Assembly: GCF_001750685.1 (NCBI RefSeq)
Contig: NZ_CP017269.1
Span: 3,761,416 to 3,825,415, forward strand
Length of the DNA: 64,000 bases
From: Geosporobacter ferrireducens
Lineage (GTDB): Bacteria; Bacillota; Clostridia; Peptostreptococcales; Thermotaleaceae
Direction: 5' to 3'
Shown: positions 34,668 to 42,448 of the stretch, one piece after another
How the letters are laid out: every line of letters begins with the position of its first letter
Numbering within the stretch: the first letter of the stretch is position 1
Program-made: the position numbers and the translations under genes
The notes under the pieces: generated by a model
What the model was told of the DNA's origin: nothing
What the model saw: the letters and a program-made list of their open reading frames with translations, nothing else
Database searches by the model: none

Positions 34668-34814
34668 CTGGGACATTTAACATTCAACCCGATTTAAGAC
34701 CTAGATCCTGGTAGGGGAGGATCTGTGGTCCTCCCGAAAATGCAGCGGGCAGACACAAGGCCTGCCCCTACGGTCTTGGATGGATAAGTAAGCTTTCTCA
34801 GTCACACATCTATA
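34655..34814. mobile_element. MITE-like element with TATA target duplication, copy 1
   Basis: Terminal inverted repeats GATGTGTGACTG (34659-34670) and CAGTCACACATC (34799-34810) are perfect over 12 bases. TATA flanks both sides (34655-34658 and 34811-34814), consistent with target duplication. The inside holds two variable palindromic modules (GGGGAGGATCTGTGGTCCTC and GGGCAGACACAAGGCCTGCC). A second element with the same ends is at 54502-54641. No coding capacity, so it would depend on a transposase elsewhere. Confidence 0.8.
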
Positions 34815-34827
34815 GAGGATTGGTATA

Positions 34828-35205
34828 ATGAACATAGATTATAGGGATGGCTTATTATTTACATCAATTGAGATAGAATATAGGGGAAAACGAAAGGTAA
34901 TTGACAGCATTGTAATAGATACAGGTGCAGCAGAATCGATTATATCCCCAGACATTGTAGATGAAATAGAGATTTATCCGGAGGAAGATGATGAAATCGT
35001 GACCTTTGTAGGTGTTGGGGACAGTGAACATCACTCATTCGTAAAAAAAGTAAAAACAGTAAGAGTAGGGTCATTTCTGCTCAAAGATGTTGAACTGGAC
35101 TTTGGGATCATTGACCCAAAAGGAAAAATAAACGGGTTATTGGGATTGGATATTTTAGTTAAGGTAGAAGCGGTAATTGACTTAAAAGAATTTAAAATTC
35201 TCTAA
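34828..35205 (+). CDS. Retropepsin-like aspartic protease
   Basis: Protein of 125 residues with a single retropepsin-like domain. The active site is in SIVIDTGAAESIISPDIV (D-T-G-A near residues 31-34), a hydrophobic flap region lies at FVGVGDSEHHSF, and IINGLLGLDIL (as KINGLLGLDIL) near 110 is the hydrophobic-hydrophobic-Gly partner motif. Like viral retropepsins it would need to dimerise to be active. Substrate unknown. The ribosome site AGAGGA lies right after the MITE end, so the insertion separated the gene from its upstream partner but left a start signal. Confidence 0.85.
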   Translation: MNIDYRDGLLFTSIEIEYRGKRKVIDSIVIDTGAAESIISPDIVDEIEIYPEEDDEIVTFVGVGDSEHHSFVKKVKTVRVGSFLLKDVELDFGIIDPKGKINGLLGLDILVKVEAVIDLKEFKIL

Positions 35206-35544
35206 TGAATTGATAGTTTGGAATGAAAAGGATGGCTCTGTCATCTTTTTTTATTTTCGATTTATAAACCACTACATAGACTGTCCATTGAGTGAGAGAA
35301 TGAAAAAATCAAATGATGATTCAAAGGTTTATTAAAATTATCAATAATAAAATAGAGACAAGTAGATGCTACTATAAGAAAGCGAATCAATTGTTTACAC
35401 GCAAACAGATGAGTTAAGGCAAATAGGGGGAGGGCTAGATCATCCTTTTGCGATTTGTTTTGCAAATTATTCCACATTTGATTGTTTATCCATCTGTAAA
35501 CCCTTATAATTAACTTATATATGCTTATTTCGAAGGAGGCTTTT
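35206..35544. other. Gene-free stretch with two degenerate hairpin pieces
   Basis: Contains AAAGGATGGCTCTGTCATCTTTTTTT at about 35226-35250, and GGGCTAGATCATCCTTTTG with ATTATTCCACAT at about 35427-35480, both recalling the A-type hairpin and downstream block. No gene was seen. Confidence 0.5.
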
Positions 35545-36921
35545 ATGGTTTATAGAAAAAGTTTTATTTTTATATTTATAGCAATGACTCTATTGTTTTC
35601 TTCTGCCTGTTCCTTAAAGACGGAGGCATCCTTAGAAAATCAAATTCCGACCTTCGAAGAAGTAAAAGAAATTACTCCTGAGGTTAAGCTTAAAGTTCCA
35701 GTTTCACTAAGTCTTCGTAAATTTCCACACCCTTTTGAATCTATACTTGCAGTAGCAAACGATATTGATGGCACAGCCTATCAAGATTTTATTGAAATTC
35801 ACAGATTTTTAAACACTACTCAGCATACCACAATGGGGTACGGATTGGGTCTAGACATTAGTGATTCTTTTTGGATGTATAATGTAAATAACAAAAAAGG
35901 ATATATAGATGCAAATAACACACTGTCATGGCAAGAACAAATAAGCTATTTTAAAGGTGGCGATTGGAATACCCCTTATTTTTCAAAAGAGATAAAGCAT
36001 TTTATTAATGCCGGATGGATAGATTCTATTCACTCTTTTGGAGACTTCTCAAGAAACAATTATAAGGACATCCAATTTAAAAGAGAACATGCAGTAAAGG
36101 CAGTTGAAGAATTAGAAAAAGAAGATATAAAGATAAAGGTTTGGATTAATCATGGCAATGCGGCTAATGTTCAAAACTTTGGAGGACGATATAAATCCAC
36201 GGAGTATCAACAAGGCGATGTGCCAAATACAGCTGGATACCATACAGACCTTACTATTCCTTATGGAATCGAATTTTTATGGGATTCTAAGGGAGATAAT
36301 AAAATTGGGCATAACTCAATGATTTTTCCTGTAACATTAAAAGATGGGCAAAAAATCTGGGGCTTTAAGCGATACACACATAAAATAAAGGATGACAAAT
36401 ATCTATGGCAATGGGATATATATAATTTACACAATCAATTATCTAAAGAGCATCTTGATAAAATTGTAGATCAAAATTGGTATTCTATCATAGCAAACCA
36501 TATGGGAAACTCTATTGACGATAGAACGCTGCCCTATTCTGCAATTGAAGCATTTACAAGATTAAAAAAGTACCAAGATGAAGGAAAGATCTTAGTAGCA
36601 AGAACTTCACGACTACTTGAATACAACCGCTGCCATCAGTTTATCGAATATGAAGCATTTCAAGCAGACACAGATATAGACATATATATAAAAGGAATCA
36701 ACGATCCGCAAAGAGGATTTTTTGTACCAATCATAGATCAAATTAGAGGGATTACCTTTTATACAGGTACGGCAGACAATGTGAAGATATATATTAATAC
36801 CACTGAGATTCCTCAGGAGGAGATTCAAATTAATTATAAAGACGGTGTTCCCATTAGTGCAGGAATTACATGGCACAAACCGGATTCAACCGACTATTCT
36901 CAAAATATTTTTTCAGAATAG
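35545..36921 (+). CDS. Exported lipoprotein, polysaccharide-deacetylase-like
   Basis: Lipoprotein of 458 residues with a signal peptide and lipobox cysteine in FSSAC near residue 22. The mature part resembles NodB-type deacetylase/glycosidase barrels: AVANDIDGTAYQDF near residues 68-81 places two aspartates on an early strand, WIDSIHSFGDFSRN near 154-168 supplies a histidine, IKVWINHGNAANVQNFGG is near 198-215, and NWYSIIANHMGN is near 312. I could not find the full canonical CE4 set, so the activity is uncertain. The ATG at 35545 has AAGGAGG upstream. Likely acts on envelope or extracellular polysaccharide. Confidence 0.6.
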   Translation: MVYRKSFIFIFIAMTLLFSSACSLKTEASLENQIPTFEEVKEITPEVKLKVPVSLSLRKFPHPFESILAVANDIDGTAYQDFIEIHRFLNTTQHTTMGYGLGLDISDSFWMYNVNNKKGYIDANNTLSWQEQISYFKGGDWNTPYFSKEIKHFINAGWIDSIHSFGDFSRNNYKDIQFKREHAVKAVEELEKEDIKIKVWINHGNAANVQNFGGRYKSTEYQQGDVPNTAGYHTDLTIPYGIEFLWDSKGDNKIGHNSMIFPVTLKDGQKIWGFKRYTHKIKDDKYLWQWDIYNLHNQLSKEHLDKIVDQNWYSIIANHMGNSIDDRTLPYSAIEAFTRLKKYQDEGKILVARTSRLLEYNRCHQFIEYEAFQADTDIDIYIKGINDPQRGFFVPIIDQIRGITFYTGTADNVKIYINTTEIPQEEIQINYKDGVPISAGITWHKPDSTDYSQNIFSE

Positions 36922-36971
36922 GATTCTGAATGAAAGAAAATAGGCTGTTGACAAAGTCATATTTTAAGATA

Positions 36972-37090
36972 AACCCCTCCTAAGCTTCCCAAACGCAAAA
37001 GACTTTGACGAGGCTACTTTTTTCAATGGTTTCCTTCAATAAAAGTGGCCTTGTCGCGGAGCCGGGAGGATCTTGGGAGGGGTTTATCAG
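36972..37090. repeat. Long imperfect hairpin of about 119 bases
   Basis: TAAACCCCTCCTAAG at the left pairs with CTTGGGAGGGGTTTA at the right. Inner parts GACGAGGCTACTTTT and AAAAGTGGCCTTGTC also pair with mismatches. The whole is a nearly continuous hairpin. No T-run follows at once, so it is more than a terminator; a MITE or structured RNA is possible. The rest of 36922-37209 shows nothing. Confidence 0.65.
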
Positions 37091-37209
37091 CAAGCTCAAA
37101 ATTTAAATACATTTTAATAACTGCTTTGATTGTACTATATTATTATTGAAAACAGATACAAAAAATGGTAATATTTAGCTATTACAGCTAAGATGGGGGG
37201 CTCAGCAGG

Positions 37210-37668
37210 GTGTTTAGTATACAAGAGCTAGATTTCAATAATACAGACTTATTACAGCCAATAATAGAAGCGTATGTTGCAGTACATAAGAGTTTAGCTT
37301 TCAATCCAAATTATTGGACGATTTTTGCCGACTATATCAAAAATATAGAGACGGATGATTGTAAATTGGCTTTTATAGCTAAAGATAATGATAAAGTTAT
37401 GGGTTTAATAATCGGTGCAATAGACGATAATGCTAGAACACTTCTTCCAAATAAAATTGGGTATATTCCTTTTCTAGCAGTTTTACCTGAGTATAAAAGA
37501 AAAGGTGTGGCAAAGGAGCTCTTAAATAAACTCTTAAAATGGTATGAAGCGCAGAATATTAAGGAAATAGAACTTTATACTGCATTAGATAATACGGAAG
37601 CCAGGGCATTTTGGCAAAACTTTAATTTTGAAACTTATCTGGAGCGGAGAAAATTAATAGTTGAATAA
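37210..37668 (+). CDS. GNAT acetyltransferase
   Basis: Acetyltransferase of 152 residues. Features: MGLIIGAIDDN near residues 66-76, the acetyl-CoA loop AVLPEYKRKGVAKELLNKLL near 98-117, and ELYTALDNTEARAFWQNFNFE near 124-144. The start is GTG with a G-rich GATGGGGGGC upstream. Substrate unknown. Confidence 0.85.
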   Translation: MFSIQELDFNNTDLLQPIIEAYVAVHKSLAFNPNYWTIFADYIKNIETDDCKLAFIAKDNDKVMGLIIGAIDDNARTLLPNKIGYIPFLAVLPEYKRKGVAKELLNKLLKWYEAQNIKEIELYTALDNTEARAFWQNFNFETYLERRKLIVE

Positions 37669-37689
37669 TCTAATGACATTAATAATTGA

Positions 37690-37960
37690 TAATCTCTTGC
37701 AAAATAATATCATGAAATGCAGGAAAATATTCCAAGTGCAGAGTGGGGTATCTGCCGACAAGAATACGTTACTCACTATCCCTTGAATCCAAAGGTTTGA
37801 GGCTATTTTACAATAGGAAAATGATAACTATCTGCCAAATAAGAAGAGGATGACGTGGGTCATCCTTTTTTAGTTAGCAGCAAAGTTATTCCATATGCTG
37901 GAATTTTCCTCAGATATAGACTATAATGAAGAAGGGTTAAGACATATATGTAGAATACTA
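37690..37960 (+). repeat. A-type intergenic repeat, long copy 3
   Basis: Contains AAAATAATATCATGAAATGC, GCAGAGTGGGGTATCTGCC (the change to GCAG is matched by CTGC, so this small stem is kept), GACAAGAATACGTTA, the CCCTTGAATCCAAAGG hairpin and ACAATAGGAAAATGATAAC. The AGGATGACGTGGGTCATCC terminator, ATTCCATATGCTGGAATTTT and CTATAATGAAGAAGG follow. The last TATAAT would serve the gene at 37989. Confidence 0.78.
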
Positions 37961-37988
37961 CGAATTGAATTATGTGGGGGAATTTACT

Positions 37989-38384
37989 ATGAAAAAGAAA
38001 ATATTTATATCTATTATTGGTGTCATTGTTCTTTTTGGTGGAATTTCATGGCTGATTACTCCAAAAGAGATAAATGTTTCTGAAGTAGTTGATCTAGTTC
38101 AAAATAATTATAAGTCAATTACAGTAAACGACAAACACATAGAAGCAGGAACAGGCAATCAGTATCTTATAGATGATTTTATAGCAAAGCTATCGAGATA
38201 CACGATAAAAATATATGATGGGGAGATGCCTAAAAGTTATTCTTATAGAGTTGATATTGAGAAAAAAGACAGTTCAGTAATTACTTTGATAGACAACGAT
38301 TATTTAGTTATAAATAATCGCAAGTATAAGATTATAGAAGGAAGAGTTGATCTAGATAAGCTTTACAATGTTTTTATGGATTGA
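37989..38384 (+). CDS. Hypothetical exported or membrane-anchored protein, 131 aa
   Basis: The N-terminus has a membrane or signal segment (KKKIFISIIGVIVLFGGISW). The remaining 105 residues form a small alpha/beta domain with no recognised family (SEVVDLVQNNYKSITVNDKH). TGTGGGGG lies upstream of the chosen ATG at 37989; the frame reaches back eight codons without a ribosome site. Follows A-type repeat copy 3. Confidence 0.65.
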   Translation: MKKKIFISIIGVIVLFGGISWLITPKEINVSEVVDLVQNNYKSITVNDKHIEAGTGNQYLIDDFIAKLSRYTIKIYDGEMPKSYSYRVDIEKKDSSVITLIDNDYLVINNRKYKIIEGRVDLDKLYNVFMD

Positions 38385-38401
38385 TCAAAACGTTCTCATA
38401 A

Positions 38402-38635
38402 TGTGTCGTAGTCGTTAAAATAGATGATAGGTTTCATTTTTCAACAGGAGCTAATAATTTTAATACTGTTAAAGGTTGCAATGAAGAGTACAAATTCGGA
38501 GAAGTTGAAACCGTAATTGTTTTTTCAGGAGAAAATAGAGTGTTAGTATTGACAAGAGATGCTTTAAAGACTGACTATTTATATGGATTTGATTTAGAAG
38601 GTAATTTAATATTCAAAGTTGCACCTCTGGAGTGA
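38402..38635 (+). pseudogene. 5'-truncated reading frame
   Basis: An open frame of 77 codons, VVKIDDRFHFSTGANNFN onward, closes at 38633-38635 and follows an in-frame TAA directly at its beginning. It has no start codon for a long distance and no ribosome site. The end LYGFDLEGNLIFKVAPLE looks like a real protein C-terminus. I read it as the surviving 3' part of a gene. Confidence 0.6.
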
Positions 38636-38664
38636 AAAAGTTCCAATTTACAATAGTTAAATAA

Positions 38665-38690
38665 AACGCATTATTCTTACATTGGGTCAC
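38665..38690. repeat. C-type short repeat, apparent uninterrupted copy
   Basis: CGCATTATTCTTACATTGG matches the sequence that flanks the B-type repeats at 24722-24743 and 28170-28190, here without a B element. It is followed, as at 28.2 kb, by CAGTAGAACAAAA and a TATAAT-like box. Confidence 0.55.
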
Positions 38691-38748
38691 AACAGTAGAA
38701 CAAAATATAATAAAGATTATTGAATAATACTAAATGGGGGGAATTAGC

Positions 38749-38952
38749 ATGAGAGTTTGCAGACAGTGTCAGAGTGAAATGATTGAAGGATTTAATCTTA
38801 GAGTTAAAGGGGCAGCTTACGGAATTAAAATTGCTAAAGGTACGGGAATATTTGCGGATAGAATAGAGGAAGAGCCTAAAGTTGCAATTTGTACTAAGTG
38901 CGGAGAAATATCTTTGTATATTGAGGATATAGATAAAATCAGAGAAAATTAA
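38749..38952 (+). CDS. Small zinc-ribbon protein, 67 aa
   Basis: Begins MRVCRQCQSEMIEGFNLRVK and ends with AICTKCGEISLYIEDIDKI, so two C-x-x-C pairs form a zinc ribbon split by about 40 residues. A strong TGGGGGG ribosome site supports the ATG at 38749. The role is unknown; small proteins like this often bind nucleic acid or other proteins. Confidence 0.75.
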   Translation: MRVCRQCQSEMIEGFNLRVKGAAYGIKIAKGTGIFADRIEEEPKVAICTKCGEISLYIEDIDKIREN

Positions 38953-39236
38953 TGTGCATTCTTCCCATTAAATGTTGCAGTTACAGGACAGAATAATAAA
39001 TATGATGGCGTATTATTTACTTTTTCTAACTGCATAAACTGCCATTCTATTATATGAAACAACTGTAAACTAGCCTAATATCAAGAGTCCAATGGATATA
39101 TGATGTTAACTTCAAAGTGTATCCAACTGCATGGTAAATCTACCAAATAGAGAGCATATGCCTGACCGTATAGAATTCATAGTAATAGCAGTTGAATTCC
39201 TTTGCATATAATGAAATATGCAGAGGAGGGATTCAA
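38953..39236. other. Gene-free stretch
   Basis: AT-rich DNA with no repeat or hairpin recognised, apart from the AGGAGGG ribosome site for the next gene. Confidence 0.4.
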
Positions 39237-40001
39237 TTGAAAAAGTGGTTCTTATGGACAATGATTTGCCTGACCTGTGTAACATTGTTATTATACAGCG
39301 GTAAATTTTTCACATATACAGGAAATAAGGTAAAGCTGAACATTCCTATCCGGATCTCTCAAGAAAATGAATATGTAGCTTGGGAAGAACAGATTATACG
39401 TGATAATCCTGACTATAATGCTCTAGCAATTTTCGTAGATATTTATGAAAACACGCTAACCTTATTTGACTATGAGAAAAACGAGATCTTAAGAGAATAC
39501 GATATAGCCATTGACAGCAATTCCGCTGCACTGCCGATCGGAACATGGCAAGTAGAGGCAAAAGGAAAATGGCGTGAAGGTTTTGGACCCAGATGGATGG
39601 GACTAAATGTACCCTGGGGTAATTATGGAATACACGGTCTCACAAATCAAATGGATGACGGTATTGTAATTGCCAGCGGCTGTATACAAATGGGCAACGC
39701 AGACGTAGAAGAATTGTACAGTATGGTAAAGGTAGGAACTGCCGTATTCATTCATGGCGGTGTATTTGGCCCCTTCGACAATGGATTTCGTACAATAAAG
39801 CCTGGTGATCGGGGGGCAGATGTATATGCTGTACAAAAACAGATGCAGCTGAAAGGGTATTATTCCAAGGATGTAGATGGGATTTACGGAGAACATATGA
39901 AAGATCAAGTAATAAAATTTCGAAAAGATAACAAATTAACTGAAAGCTATGATATTGATGAAGAATTTTATAAAAGCCTAGGTATTGAACTCTTTGAATA
40001 A
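39237..40001 (+). CDS. L,D-transpeptidase with peptidoglycan-binding domain
   Basis: Exported or anchored enzyme of 254 residues that would form or alter peptidoglycan cross-links. An N-terminal hydrophobic segment (WFLWTMICLTCVTLLLYSG) is followed by a YkuD domain at about 55-180, ending YGIHGLTNQMDDGIVIASG then CIQM. The catalytic cysteine is present, but the usual S/T-H-G-C reads ASGC, so the second histidine is Ser, and the arginine after C is Gln. A peptidoglycan-binding-1 domain lies at about 190-250 (GDRGADVYAVQKQMQLKGYY). The start is TTG with GAGGAGGG upstream. A broken copy of the part near residue 34-64 is at 26577. Confidence 0.85.
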   Translation: MKKWFLWTMICLTCVTLLLYSGKFFTYTGNKVKLNIPIRISQENEYVAWEEQIIRDNPDYNALAIFVDIYENTLTLFDYEKNEILREYDIAIDSNSAALPIGTWQVEAKGKWREGFGPRWMGLNVPWGNYGIHGLTNQMDDGIVIASGCIQMGNADVEELYSMVKVGTAVFIHGGVFGPFDNGFRTIKPGDRGADVYAVQKQMQLKGYYSKDVDGIYGEHMKDQVIKFRKDNKLTESYDIDEEFYKSLGIELFE

Positions 40002-40096
40002 AAGTTTCTGTAAATCTCCACAGAAACTTTTATTTTTTATCCTAGCTAAGCTTTTCTCTACATATAATCTTATAGGGATTCAAAGGAGGGAATACA

Positions 40097-41206
40097 GTGT
40101 ATTTATCTATATTTCGAAAAAAGCCTTTACGAAAGCTATTACTCATCATTACGGCCATGGCAGTGCTGACAGCTAGTGTATATTATCTTAATAGCCTCTC
40201 ACAAACTGTGTCAGTGGAAGTAGAGGAAGAACTGGCAGATGTGATTATGCAAATTTTCATCCGAAGAAGCCAAGCTATGCTCCAAAAAGACCAAGCGGCA
40301 TTAGAAACTCTATACGATCAGGAGACTAAGTTAGGTGTATGGGCATTAGAATTCGAAAAGAAAAAAATGAAATATCTCCATGATTGGGCAGGAAAACAAG
40401 GCGTGAGGTTTGTTAATATTGGATCAAAGACGGTGCTTAGGAGTGTCAAAGAAAAAGAATTTATATACAAGTGCAACCTACTGGTATCTACTACCTATCA
40501 GTATGTTTATGAGGATGATCCACTGACCATTAATACCTTTAGGCTTGGAACCTATCATTCTCTAGATATGATAAAAACAGAAGAGCAACAATGGCTGGTT
40601 AGAAAGGAATGGTACTCTGATCCCTTTTCTAATTCTTTATATTTAGAGCAGGAAAAAAAGGAAAATATCCGTGAATATATTCTTGCCCAAAGGCCAGATC
40701 CGGCACCGCTGCTGGAAAGAAGAGCAAACGCTATAGCTTATGCAGATCAGCATGTGGGGGCAGCAAAGGAAAGTGATTTTGGGTACAATAAAAAATATAA
40801 AAATTATAATCCCTATGGCGGTGACTGTGCCAACTATGCTTCCCAGATTCTGCATGAAGGCGGCAAATTTAGAAAGACATCCACGTGGAATTATGAGAAA
40901 GGTGGCAGCAAGGCTTGGGTCAACGCGGAGGCATTTAAGAACTACATGCTTTATAGCGGAAGAGCTTCCCTTGTTGCCAATGGCACCTACGAGAAGGTAC
41001 ATAAAGCGGCTTATAAGCTGCAGCCTGGGGATTTTGTAGCATATGAAAAAGGCGGGAAGGTAGTACATATCTCTGTAATAACAGGAGCGGATAGCAAGGG
41101 GTATGTGCTGGTAAATTCACATAATACAGACCGCTATAGAGTGCCTTGGGATTTGGGGTGGAGCGATAAGGGAATCAAATTCTGGCTGGTGCATGTACAC
41201 TTCTAA
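40097..41206 (+). CDS. Amidase_6-type putative cell-wall amidase
   Basis: Exported protein of 369 residues. An N-terminal membrane segment (KLLLIITAMAVLTASVYYLN) is followed by a region of about 190 residues of unknown fold. The C-terminal amidase domain at about 215-369 contains the family phrase YNPYGGDCANYASQILHEGG with the candidate catalytic cysteine. GDFVAYEKGGKVVHISVITG and VLVNSHNTDRY provide histidines. It follows the L,D-transpeptidase by 95 bp, so both may act on the envelope. Start GTG with AAAGGAGGG upstream. Confidence 0.85.
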   Translation: MYLSIFRKKPLRKLLLIITAMAVLTASVYYLNSLSQTVSVEVEEELADVIMQIFIRRSQAMLQKDQAALETLYDQETKLGVWALEFEKKKMKYLHDWAGKQGVRFVNIGSKTVLRSVKEKEFIYKCNLLVSTTYQYVYEDDPLTINTFRLGTYHSLDMIKTEEQQWLVRKEWYSDPFSNSLYLEQEKKENIREYILAQRPDPAPLLERRANAIAYADQHVGAAKESDFGYNKKYKNYNPYGGDCANYASQILHEGGKFRKTSTWNYEKGGSKAWVNAEAFKNYMLYSGRASLVANGTYEKVHKAAYKLQPGDFVAYEKGGKVVHISVITGADSKGYVLVNSHNTDRYRVPWDLGWSDKGIKFWLVHVHF

Positions 41207-41271
41207 TGGCAATCAGAAGATGTTTCCTTTAAGATTGAAAATGATGGGTTTGGGTAGATATAAAAAAACGG

Positions 41272-41301
41272 GAGTTCAGATCGTGTAGATAGAACTCCCT
41301 G
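41272..41301 (-). terminator. Hairpin with T-run on the minus strand
   Basis: GGGAGTTC and GAACTCCC pair around a 14-base loop. The run of A is on its left, so a poly-U tail would be made only by leftward transcription. No minus-strand gene lies to the right that obviously needs it. Confidence 0.45.
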
Positions 41302-41353
41302 CTAGCGCTGGGACATGCCATATGTTTACTAAAAGAAAAGGAGGAATATAGGT

Positions 41354-41707
41354 ATGCCGTGGTGTCCGAATTGTAGTACTGAATACCGAGAGGGGTATAA
41401 TCATTGCCGTGATTGCGGGGTAGTATTGGTAGCGGAGAAACCAATACAGAAAAAAGCGATAACAGTTGCTAAAAAGACCGGCTGGCTTTTGCTGGCTACA
41501 GCCCAGGGTATAGAAGCAAGCTTGATGAGTAACCTATTGAGGGACAACAATATACCTATTTTGACAAAACAGCGTGGAATTGACTCCTATCTACAAATCA
41601 TAACAGGAATAGCGAACAATGTAGAAATATATGTGCCGGAAGAAGAATTCTGTAAAGCACAGGAGTTGATCCAGGTAATGTTAAATCCTGTAGAACCTGA
41701 AGCATAG
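41354..41707 (+). CDS. Zinc-ribbon protein with DUF2007-type domain
   Basis: Protein of 117 residues. The N-terminal zinc ribbon is PWCPNCSTEYREGYNHCRDC (two C-x-x-C pairs). After a linker of charged residues, the second domain (GWLLLATAQGIEASLMSNLL, then VEIYVPEEEFCKAQELIQVM) fits the small DUF2007/signal-transducing group. Exact role unknown. AAAGGAGG lies before the ATG. Confidence 0.82.
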   Translation: MPWCPNCSTEYREGYNHCRDCGVVLVAEKPIQKKAITVAKKTGWLLLATAQGIEASLMSNLLRDNNIPILTKQRGIDSYLQIITGIANNVEIYVPEEEFCKAQELIQVMLNPVEPEA

Positions 41708-41725
41708 CCTGAATACAGCAGAAAA

Positions 41726-41787
41726 AAAGATATTGGTTTAAAAGCAGCCACTTTTGATGTAAGCTTTTGAACCAGTATCTTTTTATA
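41726..41787 (+). terminator. Terminator after zinc-ribbon gene
   Basis: AAAGATATTGGTTTAAAAGC pairs with GCTTTTGAACCAGTATCTTT with a few mismatches, and a T-run follows. Confidence 0.8.
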
Positions 41788-41958
41788 TTTCTTTAAGTAA
41801 TTACATGAAAAGTAAAGGAAATAACTTCATGGACAAGATATAAAGTATACTGTTTTTCAAAAAGCAAAGATAAATACAATAAGGTTAAACATGAATTTTG
41901 TATAATAACTGTTTCGAACACAATAATATTTATAGAATAAGTTTCTCAGAAAGGAGAA

Positions 41959-42183
41959 ATGAAGTTGGCTGTTATTAAGGTATGTGAAAACAACTATGGT
42001 TATGGTACCAATGAAGTGATTGAAAAAATTAAAGGTGAAAAACCCGAGGTTGAGGTTGAAGTAGCCTCCTGCTGGGGATATTGTGATGAGTGTGCTTCCG
42101 GGCCATATGTTTTTATTCATGATGAAATGGTTCAAGCCGATACTCCGGAGGAATTGTATGACATTTTATTGGATACATTATAA
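41959..42183 (+). CDS. YuzB/DUF1450-family protein
   Basis: Small protein of 74 residues (MKLAVIKVCENNYGYGTNEV). The family phrase CWGYCDECASGPYVFIHDE supplies a cluster of cysteines that could bind metal or take part in a redox reaction, but the function is unknown. The ATG is only three bases after AGAAAGGAG, so a TTG two codons later (41965) with the normal distance could be the real start. Confidence 0.82.
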   Translation: MKLAVIKVCENNYGYGTNEVIEKIKGEKPEVEVEVASCWGYCDECASGPYVFIHDEMVQADTPEELYDILLDTL

Positions 42184-42256
42184 AGACAACTACATACAAC
42201 AAGTATACGTTGCAAAATAAATAGCCCTGTGATATAATACAAGCGATTAGACGTAT

Positions 42257-42346
42257 AAAGGGGAGTAGCAAGTGATTTTCACTAGATAAAGTCAACATAC
42301 TGGCAACGTGCCTGGCTTTATCCCACCTAATGGATGCGAGACCTTT
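42257..42346 (+). ncRNA. yybP-ykoY (Mn2+) riboswitch aptamer
   Basis: Opens with AAAGGGGAGTAGC and closes with GCGAGACCTTT, which are the two conserved ends of the yybP-ykoY manganese riboswitch. Between them GATAAAGTC and the GGCTTTATC region plus CATACTGG form the side stems. AAAGG at the left and CCTTT at the right make the P1 stem. It leads the UPF0016/GDT1 gene, a known target for this class, as a Mn2+ exporter. The class identification is by motif and context. Confidence 0.88.
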
Positions 42347-42390
42347 AACGTGAGCGCATTATTTTTGGCTCAGGTTAAGGGTCTTTTATT
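42340..42390 (+). terminator. Riboswitch expression-platform terminator
   Basis: GACC-TTTAAC-GTGAGC pairs with GGCTCA-GGTTAA-GGGTC, followed by TTTTATT. Its left arm overlaps the right strand of aptamer P1 (ACCTTT), so the aptamer and terminator exclude each other. That predicts an ON switch when Mn2+ is bound (inference). Confidence 0.78.
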
Positions 42391-42448
42391 GTACCTTTGA
42401 TATAAATATGGTTTTTGGAAGGATTCAACAAAACTGGGGGTATGTTTC

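Noticed and set aside
23000..39000. Integron cassette array with attC sites
   Set aside because: Unrelated small genes in one direction separated by repeats look similar, but the repeats lack RYYYAAC and GTTRRRY core sites. The recombinase present is of the IS91-associated kind, not IntI, and many genes have their own promoter.
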